DNA of 64,000 bases from Nothopassalora personata (lineage: Eukaryota; Ascomycota; Dothideomycetes; Mycosphaerellales; Mycosphaerellaceae): the NCBI GenBank assembly GCA_033816765.1, contig CM066288.1:1116001-1180000 (forward strand). The letters run 5' to 3'. Both the position numbers and the translations under genes were made by a program. How positions within the stretch are numbered: position 1 is the first letter of the stretch; each line of letters starts with the position of its first letter. A model generated the notes under the pieces. That model saw only the letters and a list, made by a program, of their open reading frames with translations. It was not told where the DNA came from and did not search any database. Positions 33,846 to 44,065 of this stretch are shown here, in pieces.

Positions 33846-34554
33846 AGGTTGGTGGCGATGCCTAGACAAGAATGCTTAGACTTTCTACGCGGTGCACGAG
33901 ATGCTTAAGAAGAATCTCCTTAGCCTAACGGCCGTGTCTGAGATCTGTGGAGTTCTGGTTGCTGTGGCGTTTTTGAATGAGTACGATTGGTTGAGCGTGC
34001 CTACCAATTTCGGTTACCAGCATGTCGGTCCATGTGGCATCCACGATGAAGTCGCGTATCGCACTCGACAGACATTTTGAACGCCACAATATCGCGCGCG
34101 TGCGGACAGGAGGGCTGGCTGCCGTAGTGGTGTGTCCATTCTCGCATTCGCGTAGGCCTCATATCGCTGAAATATGTAGAGGAGACATTGCACGAGTTGT
34201 TGGAGAGCGTCCCGGAAGTTAGTGCGATGCCGCTAGTATCAGGCTCCAATTCTGTGGCCAGGCGATCTGTCGCATCGTCCAGGGGTCTCGGTTCGAGTCA
34301 GCAAGGTAGCGGACAGGACCTGCCTCCTGCTTACGAGAATGGAGCGCAGGAATTTCCAGCGCGTGGCAAGAAGTCCTAACACCCGATATTGATGAGGTAT
34401 AGAAGGATTAGAGGACCGAGCCAAGATGTTGGGTGGCCATTATTAATTATCGTAATCATTTCTCACCCTGGGCCCGTCTATAGTAGCTGCGCGTACCGCC
34501 ATTGACCGGACAGATCGCTCATCAGTATTCGTGATTCCATTGACACCCACCCCT
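33846..34554. other. Intergenic region with an orphan PPAY-containing frame
   Basis: The frame 34188-34379 (plus) ends in GQDLPPAYENGAQEFPARGKKS, which has a PPxY motif and resembles the tail of an arrestin or membrane adaptor. No upstream exon could be linked to it. Otherwise nothing is supported. Confidence 0.3.
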
Positions 34555-35856
34555 TCATTCATCATCACTGCTTTCTGCTGCCGCATCTTCGCCTCGACGC
34601 TTCTCGAGAATGTTCTGCCAGTCTCGTGCAAATTCGCGTAGCCCTTCGCCGCTCTGACTGGCCGCGACGACATCTCTAGGTAGCTTGTGCGCGCTGTATT
34701 GCGGTGTAGCGAAGCTGTATGCTTCAGGGTCTGTCTTGCGGACCAGCCGAAGCTCAGGCAGGTACAGCTCTTCATCGGCATCCTCTTCGTCGTCATCTTC
34801 TGGCAAGTCGTCGCTTTCAGTCATAAGGGCCTCCAATGAAGCAGTGTCAAGTCCTTCTGGCATGGGTGCGTTGAAGTACAGTCGGGCGAATTGTCCCTCT
34901 GGAATGGGTTCTGGCTCCTGAGGTGCGTCCATATTCAACAGCTCCAGCCAACTAAACAGGATAGGATCTGTTCGCGGTGCCCAAGGGTTGAAGTCGACCA
35001 GCCAGACTCGATCGTATGGTTGAGGTATGTAGACATCGAAGACGAAACTCTCGTCTGGGAAGGAATCTCGCAATCGTACTTCGAAAAACTCCTTGATCAT
35101 GGAGCGCAGCTTGTCTTGCATGTTGATCAGGAAGTCGAAGTGATTGAGATCACGTTGACATATGCATAGCAGCTTCCGCTCTCGGACAAAACATCGAAAT
35201 TCGACAGAAGGATTGAAGTTGGGAACTGCTTTGCGAAGCACGAGGTGGTATGGTATGTCGTCTTGTGATATTGTCGAATCTGGGGAGTCTACACAGTCGA
35301 CAAAGGCATGCTCGAGGTCGTGCGTAACGAAGTCGGAGCTCTTTAGCAAGAGATAGATATCGCTGGGTGTCCTACACTCCATGGTGTTTGCATTCATCCA
35401 TGTTGCGTCTTTCGGTGCAGACCAGTTGAGCTTGGGCATGACCTTGCCGCCCAGCTCGTCGATTGTGTCCTTGATCGACTGATGTACGTCTCTCCAGTCT
35501 GCTGCTACATCTACATCTTCCTCATCGTCACTGTCGTCTCGTGCCTCTGGGTTGTCTGAAGACGAGAAAACGCCACTGTCTGAATCCCAATGATCGACTG
35601 GCTCATCATCGTCCGGGAGTATGATACCGTCGGCGCGAAGATAGTCGAGGAAAGGCTGTGTGAGCGGCACAAGTCTGGCCTTGGGTGTGATGGCTCTGTA
35701 TTTGGGGTGCCAGTAGTGGTAGGAGCAGTGAAGGATGGCTTCCTTCGTGACGGGCGGGAATGGTAACATCGTGGGAGTGCTGCTCGAGGTCTCGTCGTCG
35801 ATAGGCTCCGCCATCTTGCTGGGTGAGGAAATGTCGTCGATCGTTGCGGAGGGCAT
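34555..35856 (-). CDS. CDC123: Cdc123/D123, eIF2 assembly chaperone
   Basis: Cdc123 is the ATP-grasp-like protein that helps eIF2 gamma join its alpha and beta subunits and so promotes translation initiation. The 433-aa product shows the D123 blocks in order: [25 protein letters not shown], then the acidic linker, [71 protein letters not shown], and [33 protein letters not shown]. The ATG at 35856 was chosen; the 28 upstream codons of the open frame start only from TTG. The acidic C-terminus ([11 protein letters not shown]) is typical. It shares a 202-bp intergenic region with CWC21. Confidence 0.93.
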   Translation of the reverse strand: MPSATIDDISSPSKMAEPIDDETSSSTPTMLPFPPVTKEAILHCSYHYWHPKYRAITPKARLVPLTQPFLDYLRADGIILPDDDEPVDHWDSDSGVFSSSDNPEARDDSDDEEDVDVAADWRDVHQSIKDTIDELGGKVMPKLNWSAPKDATWMNANTMECRTPSDIYLLLKSSDFVTHDLEHAFVDCVDSPDSTISQDDIPYHLVLRKAVPNFNPSVEFRCFVRERKLLCICQRDLNHFDFLINMQDKLRSMIKEFFEVRLRDSFPDESFVFDVYIPQPYDRVWLVDFNPWAPRTDPILFSWLELLNMDAPQEPEPIPEGQFARLYFNAPMPEGLDTASLEALMTESDDLPEDDDEEDADEELYLPELRLVRKTDPEAYSFATPQYSAHKLPRDVVAASQSGEGLREFARDWQNILEKRRGEDAAAESSDDE

Positions 35857-36058
35857 AGTGACTGAAGGCAAAGAGAGGACGAAGATGTGCAAGTGCAAGG
35901 GAGCTTCTAGGATTTTGAGTGCGACATGTGAAAGCGTCAAAGCGATGCGTCATGAAAAGTTGAGGAAGGTTTGGCGGGATGTTATCTTATCGATGTCATT
36001 TGCGCTACAGTACCTCTCCGCCTCGACACCGCTATCATACCACGAAGCATTATTGAGC
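35857..36058. promoter_or_regulatory. Bidirectional promoter of CDC123 and CWC21
   Basis: Only 202 bp separate the two divergent start codons, so transcription in both directions must begin from this interval. No clear TATA box. Confidence 0.5.
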
Positions 36059-36626
36059 ATGTCTTCGAACGTCGGTCTGGACACGCCACGAGGCTCGGGC
36101 ACATCTGGCTACGTCCAACGCAATTCGGCCAATCTCAGACCACGCGACAACCCCATGCGATACCCCACCGACATCGACTCGATCAAGCACCGACAACGCC
36201 AGCCCGACAAGGAGATTCTCGAGCACGATCGCAAGCGCGAGATCGAGGTGAAGGTGTTCGAGCTGCGCGACAAGCTCGAAGATGAAGGGTGGGGTCATGC
36301 TCGAGGCCAGAGATGAGGAGGATGCGTGCTAACTACTTTGCAGCGTAGACGAAGACGACATCGACGATCAATGCGACGCACTACGAAAGAAGCTGGAGTC
36401 CGAACAAAGCAAGAATGGCGGAGGTGCGGCTGCGAGAGGCTTAAAGTCGCATCAGGTGCACGAGTTGGCGCGAGCGAAGATTGACGAGAGCGAAAAGCTG
36501 CGGAGAGCGCTGGGCATCAGCAAAGACTATGAAGAGGGCAGTCACTGGAAGCGACAAGAAGAGCGGAAGCTGGAAATGGAACGTGAGAAGGGAAAGGGAG
36601 GAGACATCGGCCGTGACCGCGATTGA
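36059..36626 (+). CDS. CWC21: Pre-mRNA splicing factor Cwc21
   Basis: Cwc21 (SRm300-related, cwf21 domain) binds Prp8 and Snu114 near the catalytic core of the spliceosome. Exons are 36059-36288 and 36344-36626. The 55-nt intron has a weak GTGGGG donor, a GCTAAC branch site and a GCAG acceptor; joining gives LEDEGVDEDDIDDQCDALRKKL, which continues the cwf21 helix. The product has 170 aa. The start MSSNVGLDTPRGSGTSGYVQRN is the invariant family N-terminus and fixes the ATG at 36059. The C-terminal half is charged and helical. Confidence 0.9.
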
Positions 36627-36815
36627 GGTGCAGTGAGCAGCATGAAATGTGCTTGTGACATGAGAGTTAGCGAGGCGTCTGGCGAAGAGGCTGTATTCGA
36701 AGTGACATGAGTAGGCCGGGAAAGCATCACATGTCTCTCCACAGACTTGAGACCTCGTCTGAAGCGTCTTGCCCACGCCCACGACAAGAGCTAGAAGCTA
36801 CCCACCGACCTATGC

Positions 36816-37970
36816 ATGACGCCGCACCGCTTCTGCGTTTGGCTTTCCCCTGCGACACTCATGTTCACTCTCACCTCCGACTGCCACCACCTACCCAGTC
36901 TACCCTTGACAACCCTCAAGATGGAGCTCCAGACCGACCATGAAGGCGATGTGGTCATGCGGGATGAAAGCAGCCTCGCACGCCAAGTGTTTGCAATACC
37001 GGAACTGCTCGAAGCGATTCTCACGGCACTACCAATCAAGCATCTTCTCTCTGCTCAGCGCGTTGCGACCAACTGGCGAGACACCATCCGAGACTCAAAG
37101 GTGTTGCGACGGATACTATTCCTCGAGCCGACCAAGAATCGCGAAATCGTGGCTGTCATGAGGGGGATGTGCTCACACCACGAGAAGCAGGTGAGCCGCC
37201 AAGCTCTTGAAGACAACATTTACATCGAATCGGCACCGAAATGCATCGAGTTCGACAAGTTTGTTCCCCTTGCCGAGCTCAACAAGGACCAGTACTACTG
37301 CCGGACGGTCGCGCTCAACCCACTGCTATGCACAGCCCAAGTGCTGCATGAACGCTGCAACTCGCTACCAATCAACCCAATCATGACCCTACACCCGAAT
37401 GTGGAGGATGGCCGCGAATACAAAGGCATCCTACACGCGATATCCAAGTACGAACACACGCAAGCGGCTTCATGTACACGCATGTTCCTCACGCAGCCAC
37501 CTCTCACTCACGTGGACTTCCGACTCTGGGAGCCAGCACAGCAGTCGCTACCCCTCCACCAGTACTTTCCCGACTCTCACTGCCGCGGCGACCGAGTGGC
37601 AAGGACTGAGTGCTGCGGTGTCATCTGCTGTCTGGACTGCGTGCGCAGACATCGGCCACTCGATTCAGACGGGAGGAGATCGAGGTGTCCATTCTGCTCG
37701 TGCAAATTTCGATCGGAAGACGGGATCACGGCGGAGCCCTTCAACCACACCGGCGAAGGTGTTCGCCTGGCGGATTTATTGAATGCTGTTGCGACAGAGT
37801 GGGTCAGGAAGGAGGATGGCAAGGCCGTCTATGGAGGCAATGTACGTGAAGCTACGGTGGGTCTGTACTTCAGGAAAGGGGAGCAGAAGGACAAATTCTG
37901 TGTTGGGACTTTGGTACTAAGTCCGGACGAGTGGACCGCAGCTCAGGACCAGGCTGCGAGAGCAGGATAA
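36816..37970 (+). CDS. F-box protein with a C-terminal RING-like Cys cluster
   Basis: 384-aa intronless protein. The F-box-like segment QVFAIPELLEAILTALPIKHLLSAQRVATNWRDTI lies at about residues 57-92; such domains recruit Skp1. Residues about 252-295 carry CxxxxxxxxxCCxxxCCxxC, then a spacer and CPFCSC, a spacing that resembles a RING or other zinc-binding fold. A start at 36921 (MELQTDHEGDVVM) is as likely as 36816 and would shorten the protein by 35 residues. Large fungal F-box families with LEPTKN-type blocks after the F-box are well known, but the added Cys cluster is not something I recognise from them. Confidence 0.72.
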   Translation: MTPHRFCVWLSPATLMFTLTSDCHHLPSLPLTTLKMELQTDHEGDVVMRDESSLARQVFAIPELLEAILTALPIKHLLSAQRVATNWRDTIRDSKVLRRILFLEPTKNREIVAVMRGMCSHHEKQVSRQALEDNIYIESAPKCIEFDKFVPLAELNKDQYYCRTVALNPLLCTAQVLHERCNSLPINPIMTLHPNVEDGREYKGILHAISKYEHTQAASCTRMFLTQPPLTHVDFRLWEPAQQSLPLHQYFPDSHCRGDRVARTECCGVICCLDCVRRHRPLDSDGRRSRCPFCSCKFRSEDGITAEPFNHTGEGVRLADLLNAVATEWVRKEDGKAVYGGNVREATVGLYFRKGEQKDKFCVGTLVLSPDEWTAAQDQAARAG

Positions 37971-39822
37971 GCCTTGGCGCTCTTCCAGCAAAATGATGTA
38001 TGCATTCACTGCATGTGGCAGACGACGAGGCACAACCCTTAAAAGCTCTTCAATGGTAACTTTGAACCTTCATTCTGTAATCGGCCAGGCAATACCAACG
38101 CGGAAATCAAAGAAACCAAGACGCCACTGGGCTGCGGTATATATGCCCTACCAGACATAGCTGCCCATCCTGGACGCAAATCGGAAGACCTGATTGACGT
38201 GGACCATATTGAAGATGTCATAGACTTTCAAGGTATACACGATATGACCACACCATATTTGACCTTCCGCTCACTGTATGCTAGACCTCCCTCCAGTAGA
38301 GACGATCGTTCGAGTGCTCGGCTGACGTCCAATTCCACACCAAGAACCCTACTATCATCCTCTCTCTGGACGTGTATGTCCTAGACCAAAATAGCCCCCA
38401 GGCTCCATCGAGATCGAATGTGCGCTGCTCGATAGCCGGATTTTGTCGATGGTGACAGCGGCATCTCCAACGACGCGGTAATGAGACACTTCCAGACTGG
38501 TGTGTCTGTCGTGCACGCTGGGACCCTCGTCCCTGACTGTGAATCTGGTCTCTATACCGCGCTGCCAGGCTGGGTCCTAGAACAGCTGAGGGGTAGTATG
38601 GAACGCTCGCTTTTGGACTGTCAAGACGCCAATGATATGTCGCAAACTTCATGTCGCGCTCCAGACACCTATTCCAACGTGATCTTGGTGGTTCATGACC
38701 AAGAGCACACGCCAGGCAGACATCGGAGTGTCGGCTTCCACGGTGAATCAGAGTAAGCCCGCATTTGGCAACTTGTTAGACAGTTGCTGACGAAAATTAT
38801 TCACTCAACTTCTACTTCGAGCCTCAATGGTACTGCCAGTCGAAGCAGATCGCGCCACACTCGCCTCAGTCGATCCAAAGGTCAGGACTACGTCCTTGCT
38901 GATGCTGAGGCACGCATATGTACGTGTCGCAAAGGCCGTCGCCCGTGCCGAGTCAAGAGCACTGGATGCAGAGCCAGAGATCCTCTACGACCTAACCAAG
39001 ACACGAAATATCGCGGTATCCTCAGGAATTTCTATCGGATCCAGCCTCATCGGTCGCCCCGTTGATATGACTTACGGACAACTTATTAATTACTGCGACT
39101 TCCTCCTACAGCTCAGAGGTATCCTCGACAGGTCAGATGATACAAGGGACATCTGTGCACACAGCAAACCGCTTGTATCAAACGTCCAAGTCATGGCGTA
39201 GCCGGAGCAAAAGCTGCCCGACCCATCTACACCATTAAACTCCCCCAGTCATCAGCGTGGTCGTCACACCACCAGCTCCGAGGCAGAACAACCTCGCATC
39301 CGACGGCACAGCTGAGGCCACCTCATCTCCTGAGACGCCCGCTCACCGCCCTTGAAGACGAAACCAAGTATCCAAGTCTGATCTACCCACACGCGCCGCC
39401 CGTCTAGTCAGAGACATCCGTGAAGATCCTCTCCTCCGCCTCGAAAGAGAATCTCCCACCGAATCCTACTGCACAGCCACTTCCCACTTCACTGTCCTCC
39501 TCATCACTCACGCGGCACCTAACTGGTTCCCGAAAGACTGGCCACTTCCCACCATCAAGATGTCTCGAGGCCGATCCACTGTCAAAATCACATCTCGTGG
39601 GCCCTGCCGATAGCTTTATAGAGAGCTCGCACGCACCGCACGGGTTGGGAGGGAGGACTCGGAGAGATCGGTCTGGCGCGGCATTGAGATTTTTTCTTGG
39701 CTGCTCCGAATCGGACATCGGGATTGTTGACACTAGAGCTTGTCGAAGTTCAGCACCACAGTGACTGATGTGACCTCTGTGGTGACGTCTTGTCTGAGCT
39801 TTGAACTATCTCATGTGAATAG
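37971..39822. other. Region without a firm gene
   Basis: About 1.85 kb. The frame 38827-39201 (plus) is coding-like (VDPKVRTTSLLMLRHAYVRVAKAVARAESRALD, in two blocks) but has no recognised domain and no clear start. It could be part of the same decayed neighbourhood as the HET remnant. The remainder holds only short random frames. Confidence 0.35.
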
Positions 39823-40720
39823 TTAGATTCTTCCTCTGGTGTGGGTTCCATCTCTTCTGGAGAGGAGACCGATTCGATGGATCACCACGGCTCTCCACAC
39901 TAGCCGCTGGCCATGTGACGAGATCGAGGCAAATATCATGAGGTCTCCGCTTCGGCCAGCATCGCGTTGCATGAGCCATTGCACATGATTTCGAGGCAAA
40001 GTAATGGTCCAGTCTGGAATCCAAGATGGTGAACCCTCTGCCATGTTATGCACCCGGCATTGCAGACAATTCAGACCACTATTATGCTCCAGCAATCCAC
40101 GCGAGCAGTCAAGATAGAGCTCTCGTCCTTCTTCACATCGTAGTCTACGGCAAGGCCTTTGATCCATCTTTTCGGAAGCAGACCAATCAACCCGTATATC
40201 TTGTCTTGAGCGTCCTTGCAGCCGGTCTTCTGGGCTAAGGGTAGTCCCGATTCACGGCCGCTGGACAAGGTGTATACATGATCAGACAACGCATAGACTT
40301 CTGGCTGAGAATACGAGTTCAGGCCACCAGTTCCATCTAGGATGTTGTGGCGCGATGACCGCAGAATGTTGGCGATCATGCTCAAGTCGTGCATTATGGC
40401 GAAAGCTGCAGTGTAGACAGACTGTTGTGATATCTGCTCTTCGCCAAAGTAGAGTATCGTCATATGATGATTGAGACGACTAAGCTACTAAGCCACCAAG
40501 CCATCAAGCGAGCGCATGAAACATCGAATCGTGCAGAGCCTGACACGCGTCATACGGACCAAAGAGCGCAAGAAAAGCTGTGGGATTTGGTATCTTTTGC
40601 ACGACAGCAGCGATATCTTGAAGCTGACGCAGATTCTGATTCGAGAGATCAATAGAACGAGCCTCTGCGCACAATTTGCACCAACTAGAATTCTCCTGTG
40701 ACGTTGTTCGAGATAAATCA
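39823..40720 (-). pseudogene. HET-domain gene remnant
   Basis: On the minus strand one frame gives FAIMHDLSMIANILRSSRHN and then CKDAQDKIYGLIGLLPKRW with IKGLAVDYDVKKDE. The following sequence continues in another frame as RELYLDCSRGLLEHNSGLNCLQCRVHN and GSPSWIPDWTI. Together these are the conserved sequence after the heterokaryon-incompatibility (HET) domain: DPRDKIYALLGL, VDYS, ALL-HN, LPSWVPDW. The frame change near 40130 and the missing N-terminal HET core show it is broken. Upstream, 40504-40720 may hold further debris. HET proteins trigger cell death after fusion of unlike strains, and such genes often decay. Confidence 0.7.
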
Positions 40721-40904
40721 CTAAGTCGAAGAAGGTGGTGTCTAGGGCGGTTTGGTCCGCATGACGCGTGCATGATCAGCACGTCGTGATCATCGTGCTG
40801 TCTACCACTGCAAGATCCTGTACTTCGCAGTCGCTTGCTATCGTAACAAGTATAATAAGCATCGGGATATCTTGCATAGATCAAACAAAACAACACCCAC
40901 CCAC

Positions 40905-43232
40905 CTAACACCACGTAAACACCGGAGGCTTGCTCTTTACCATTTCCAGTCTCTCAACGATGACCTTGCGCATACTGCTTTCCTGATCGGCAGCAGCGGC
41001 ATAGCCAAGGTCGCCATCGTCATCAAGCGCACCAAAGCTAATGCTCCTTGAAAAGTTCAGGCTCAACCTCCGACTTCGTGACTGCGGGCTGGCTTGCCGT
41101 TGGTTGCGCGGAATGTCATGGCTCATGCGATTTTCTCCGGTCCGTGATCTGTAAGCCCCAGGTCGTGTTCCTGTGTTCAATATTGAAGGAGAGAACTTTA
41201 ACTCCTTAGGATGGGGCTCGGGCGTAAGATGCTCTTTGATGACTTCTTGTACTTCCGGACGATGTATGTCCTGTGCGGATGACTGTCGCGATTGGTTGAA
41301 TCGGTTGACACCCGTCGGCAAAGACGTTCCTGTCAGACCCAGTAAATCCGGACTGTTAACGGCATTCCCTGGTTGTAGATTCGAAGTTATATCCATCTCT
41401 TCTTCCTCTTCATGACGACGAGGCGGTGTTGCTATAGCCAGAGCAAGTCTCTGCGAATCAGCGGCATTGGTAGCTGCCGCTCTTCGGCGCATCTCCTCCG
41501 AGGCTCGTGGTAGTGGAACAGCAACAGGGATGTCCACTAGATCATCCCAAACGTGAACGCGATTCCGTCTTGTCAATTCCAGCGGGCCATGATCAGGTGT
41601 CTTGAGGGCCTCAACCACGTTCCAAGCCTGACCTTTCATGACAGCCATTTGTCGTGCAAACATGCGCTCCTGGAAATCGACATCAATCTCGAAACACTTG
41701 CGCAGCTTTACTTGGGTCTCGCTCCACCAGTCTTTCGAAGTCAGGAGCGGCAAGAAGTGTTTCCGTGTTTTCTCCGAAAAAGGCCGTCCGATCAAGCTCA
41801 CCGGCAAGAACAGCCAGCCAAAAGGATAACTCCGCCAAGCATCGGGATGTTTCCATGGCCAGGATAGACTATTGTCGATGGCTCCAACTCTGGGTATAGC
41901 ACGCTCTTTTGGCGGACTCTCTCCGTTTGGTGTTGCTGACATGCTCTCCTTCCGCCGGTGATAGCCAACATCATCTTCTCGCTTCCCGTTAAGCTGTGGG
42001 GGCTCGCTGACAATCGTGGCTTTCTGGGTCTCCCGGTCAATCTTGATCATCCAGTTATCCGTTCCTCGATCTGTATTACGCATGACATAGTCCAAAATTA
42101 CAAGCTTCTCCAGCTCCTCTCGAAAGCTCTGTTGTAGCTCTTCGCTCCAGAATGCATGCTCTTGCCTGCTTTGTGGTCCCGAATTTGTGCCTTCCTCCTC
42201 GTCTTCACTGTCGGGTTCGTTTTCATTACTTGCTCTACTCCTCGGCCGGCATGTTTCATCCCACCGTTTCCGTCTTTTGCGCTTCTGTGAGGGTACATTC
42301 GAGAAGTTCTGAGTTGTTTGATCAGGCCAGGGATGTTCGCGGAAGAAGTCGGTCGCGCCCTTGTATCCTTGGAGGAAGACCTGGAACGAGCCTAGCTTCT
42401 CCGGCAATGGTCGTCCTTTCCGGTAGTATGCTCGACAGTCCATCCAGTCGTAGTGGAAGCTTTTACTGCTGAAACCGACGACATCTGTGTACGGCACCAA
42501 GTTTGTCCGTAGCTGGCAGTCTAAAACATACGCTGCTGCTTCTGACACGTAGCTCAGGTTGGGGATCAGCATAGCGCGGCCGAATGCGAATGGGAAAAGG
42601 TTCCGATGTATCCATTTGGTCCATTTCGGGTTCTTACTGGCATAGGGTTCCTCGTCCTTTGGTTTGAAGACCCCGACTACCTTACCTCCACTGTTGCGGG
42701 CAAAGTATGAACCACTACTTCCTTGCGCAATGAGCTTCGGATGTAGGCCCAGTTCGATAGCTGTCCTAACAGACTCGACAAGATCGTCGAACTCCCGCCT
42801 CGACATGCGTTCTCCTTCGTCACCATAATCGACTTCTAGGGTCTCCTTTGTTGCAGGCCGGATCCAGTCAGGTGCTTGGAAGACAGAATGATGTATCTCC
42901 AGCTGCTCCTCCTCCGATGTCTTCCCCTTGACTCGTCTCCTTGTGAAGCGGTCCTTGATCTCGTCTGCCCATCGTTCCAGGCGAGCATTGATGGCTTTGA
43001 TGTCCACACCACTGTTGGCTCGCCGCCGTCGCCCAGGTCTTCCCGGTGAGTTCGAGCCACTCGGTAGCCGTATTGAGTCTCGTCGTCGCGGTTGTATGGG
43101 CGCATATTCAGTAGTCGGGGATGAGATTGTGTGGGCGGGGCCGTTGAAGGGATCCTCGTTGTCCGAATCCTCTGCCTCTTCCACCTGTGCGATTCGAGCG
43201 TAGCCTGAGGTTGCAGGCCGTTTGCCAGGCAT
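40905..43232 (-). CDS. LSB6: Type II phosphatidylinositol 4-kinase Lsb6
   Basis: Makes PI4P on vacuolar, endosomal and plasma membranes. The 775-aa intronless product begins at ATG 43232 (MPGKRPATSGYARI). Type II PI4K motifs are clear: the nucleotide-binding GSSGSYFAR, the lysine in GVFKPKDEEPYA, NPKWTKWIHRNLFPFAFGR, the catalytic loop LDYVMRNTDRGTDNWMIK, and AIDNSLSWPWKHPDAWRSYPFGW near the end of the domain. A Cys-Pro palmitoylation motif of the animal enzymes is not evident. The insert after residue 350 and the C-terminal tail are low-complexity and polar. The frame is open a further 31 codons upstream but the family start fits 43232. Confidence 0.92.
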   Translation of the reverse strand: MPGKRPATSGYARIAQVEEAEDSDNEDPFNGPAHTISSPTTEYAPIQPRRRDSIRLPSGSNSPGRPGRRRRANSGVDIKAINARLERWADEIKDRFTRRRVKGKTSEEEQLEIHHSVFQAPDWIRPATKETLEVDYGDEGERMSRREFDDLVESVRTAIELGLHPKLIAQGSSGSYFARNSGGKVVGVFKPKDEEPYASKNPKWTKWIHRNLFPFAFGRAMLIPNLSYVSEAAAYVLDCQLRTNLVPYTDVVGFSSKSFHYDWMDCRAYYRKGRPLPEKLGSFQVFLQGYKGATDFFREHPWPDQTTQNFSNVPSQKRKRRKRWDETCRPRSRASNENEPDSEDEEEGTNSGPQSRQEHAFWSEELQQSFREELEKLVILDYVMRNTDRGTDNWMIKIDRETQKATIVSEPPQLNGKREDDVGYHRRKESMSATPNGESPPKERAIPRVGAIDNSLSWPWKHPDAWRSYPFGWLFLPVSLIGRPFSEKTRKHFLPLLTSKDWWSETQVKLRKCFEIDVDFQERMFARQMAVMKGQAWNVVEALKTPDHGPLELTRRNRVHVWDDLVDIPVAVPLPRASEEMRRRAAATNAADSQRLALAIATPPRRHEEEEEMDITSNLQPGNAVNSPDLLGLTGTSLPTGVNRFNQSRQSSAQDIHRPEVQEVIKEHLTPEPHPKELKFSPSILNTGTRPGAYRSRTGENRMSHDIPRNQRQASPQSRSRRLSLNFSRSISFGALDDDGDLGYAAAADQESSMRKVIVERLEMVKSKPPVFTWC

Positions 43233-44065
43233 TTTCGGTATTAGACTGATGCCTAAGCCCCATGGGAGAATTGTGCTTGCAAAAGATTCTCTGCGAGTGG
43301 TCAGGGTGGCTTCCCGATGATGCAAGGTGGAGCTTCGGTGCGGCTCTGCGGAAGGGCGAATCTCACCGGCCCGCTCTCCGGTCTCACGCTACAGTACTAC
43401 TTCACGCTACGCAATACGCGCTATCGAAGGTGCGAGCGTCCGTCCACAACAATGCCAGAAGATGTTGTGTGGATGAGGAAGATGGGGCCAAGAGAAGAGA
43501 ACGAAACATATGGTATCGTATGCAGTGCAGCATTACGAACGGCCAACAATGTCAACACGCGCCTGGTTTCGACGATCAGTCGGCATTGGCTTTTCGGCGG
43601 AGGGATCAGATGGTCTGCCGAAAGCCAGCACCAGACATGGGTTGCGTCGTTCTTGACGGGAGCTTGGGGAGCATGTCCGTAAGCGCACACCTGTACATGC
43701 ACATCTTGTATGTATAAGTTCGCGACCTCGATGCTACAGTAGTGCTACGCACAGCAAACGCCATCAGTGAGAGTGATTGACTCTGTGGTTGTCCAAAGAT
43801 TGCGCAATCTCGTACACAGCACGCTAATTCCAAACTGCCCAGGATGCGGCAACTGGACTGCTATCTCTCCTGATCAACTGTTAGTCTGGACACCCATCTC
43901 ATCACCGTCTTGTTCGTAGCGACGATTCTTGTACAGCATTCTTGCCATAATACATACCTACCTCCAGCCAACAGTGGAATTCGACCTGCCACTTCGCTCG
44001 CTCGAACACCAAACACCACAACACGACAGCTCACGATTGCGGTAACACTCTCGAACGAACACTCA
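43233..44065. other. Divergent region between LSB6 and areB
   Basis: Shared upstream region of about 830 bp. No gene recognised. Short frames on both strands overlap and lack motifs. Confidence 0.45.

Noticed and set aside
34281..34300. CGGTTCGAGTC resembling a Pol III B box
   Set aside because: No A box, acceptor or D stem can be found at the proper distance upstream, so it is not a tRNA gene.
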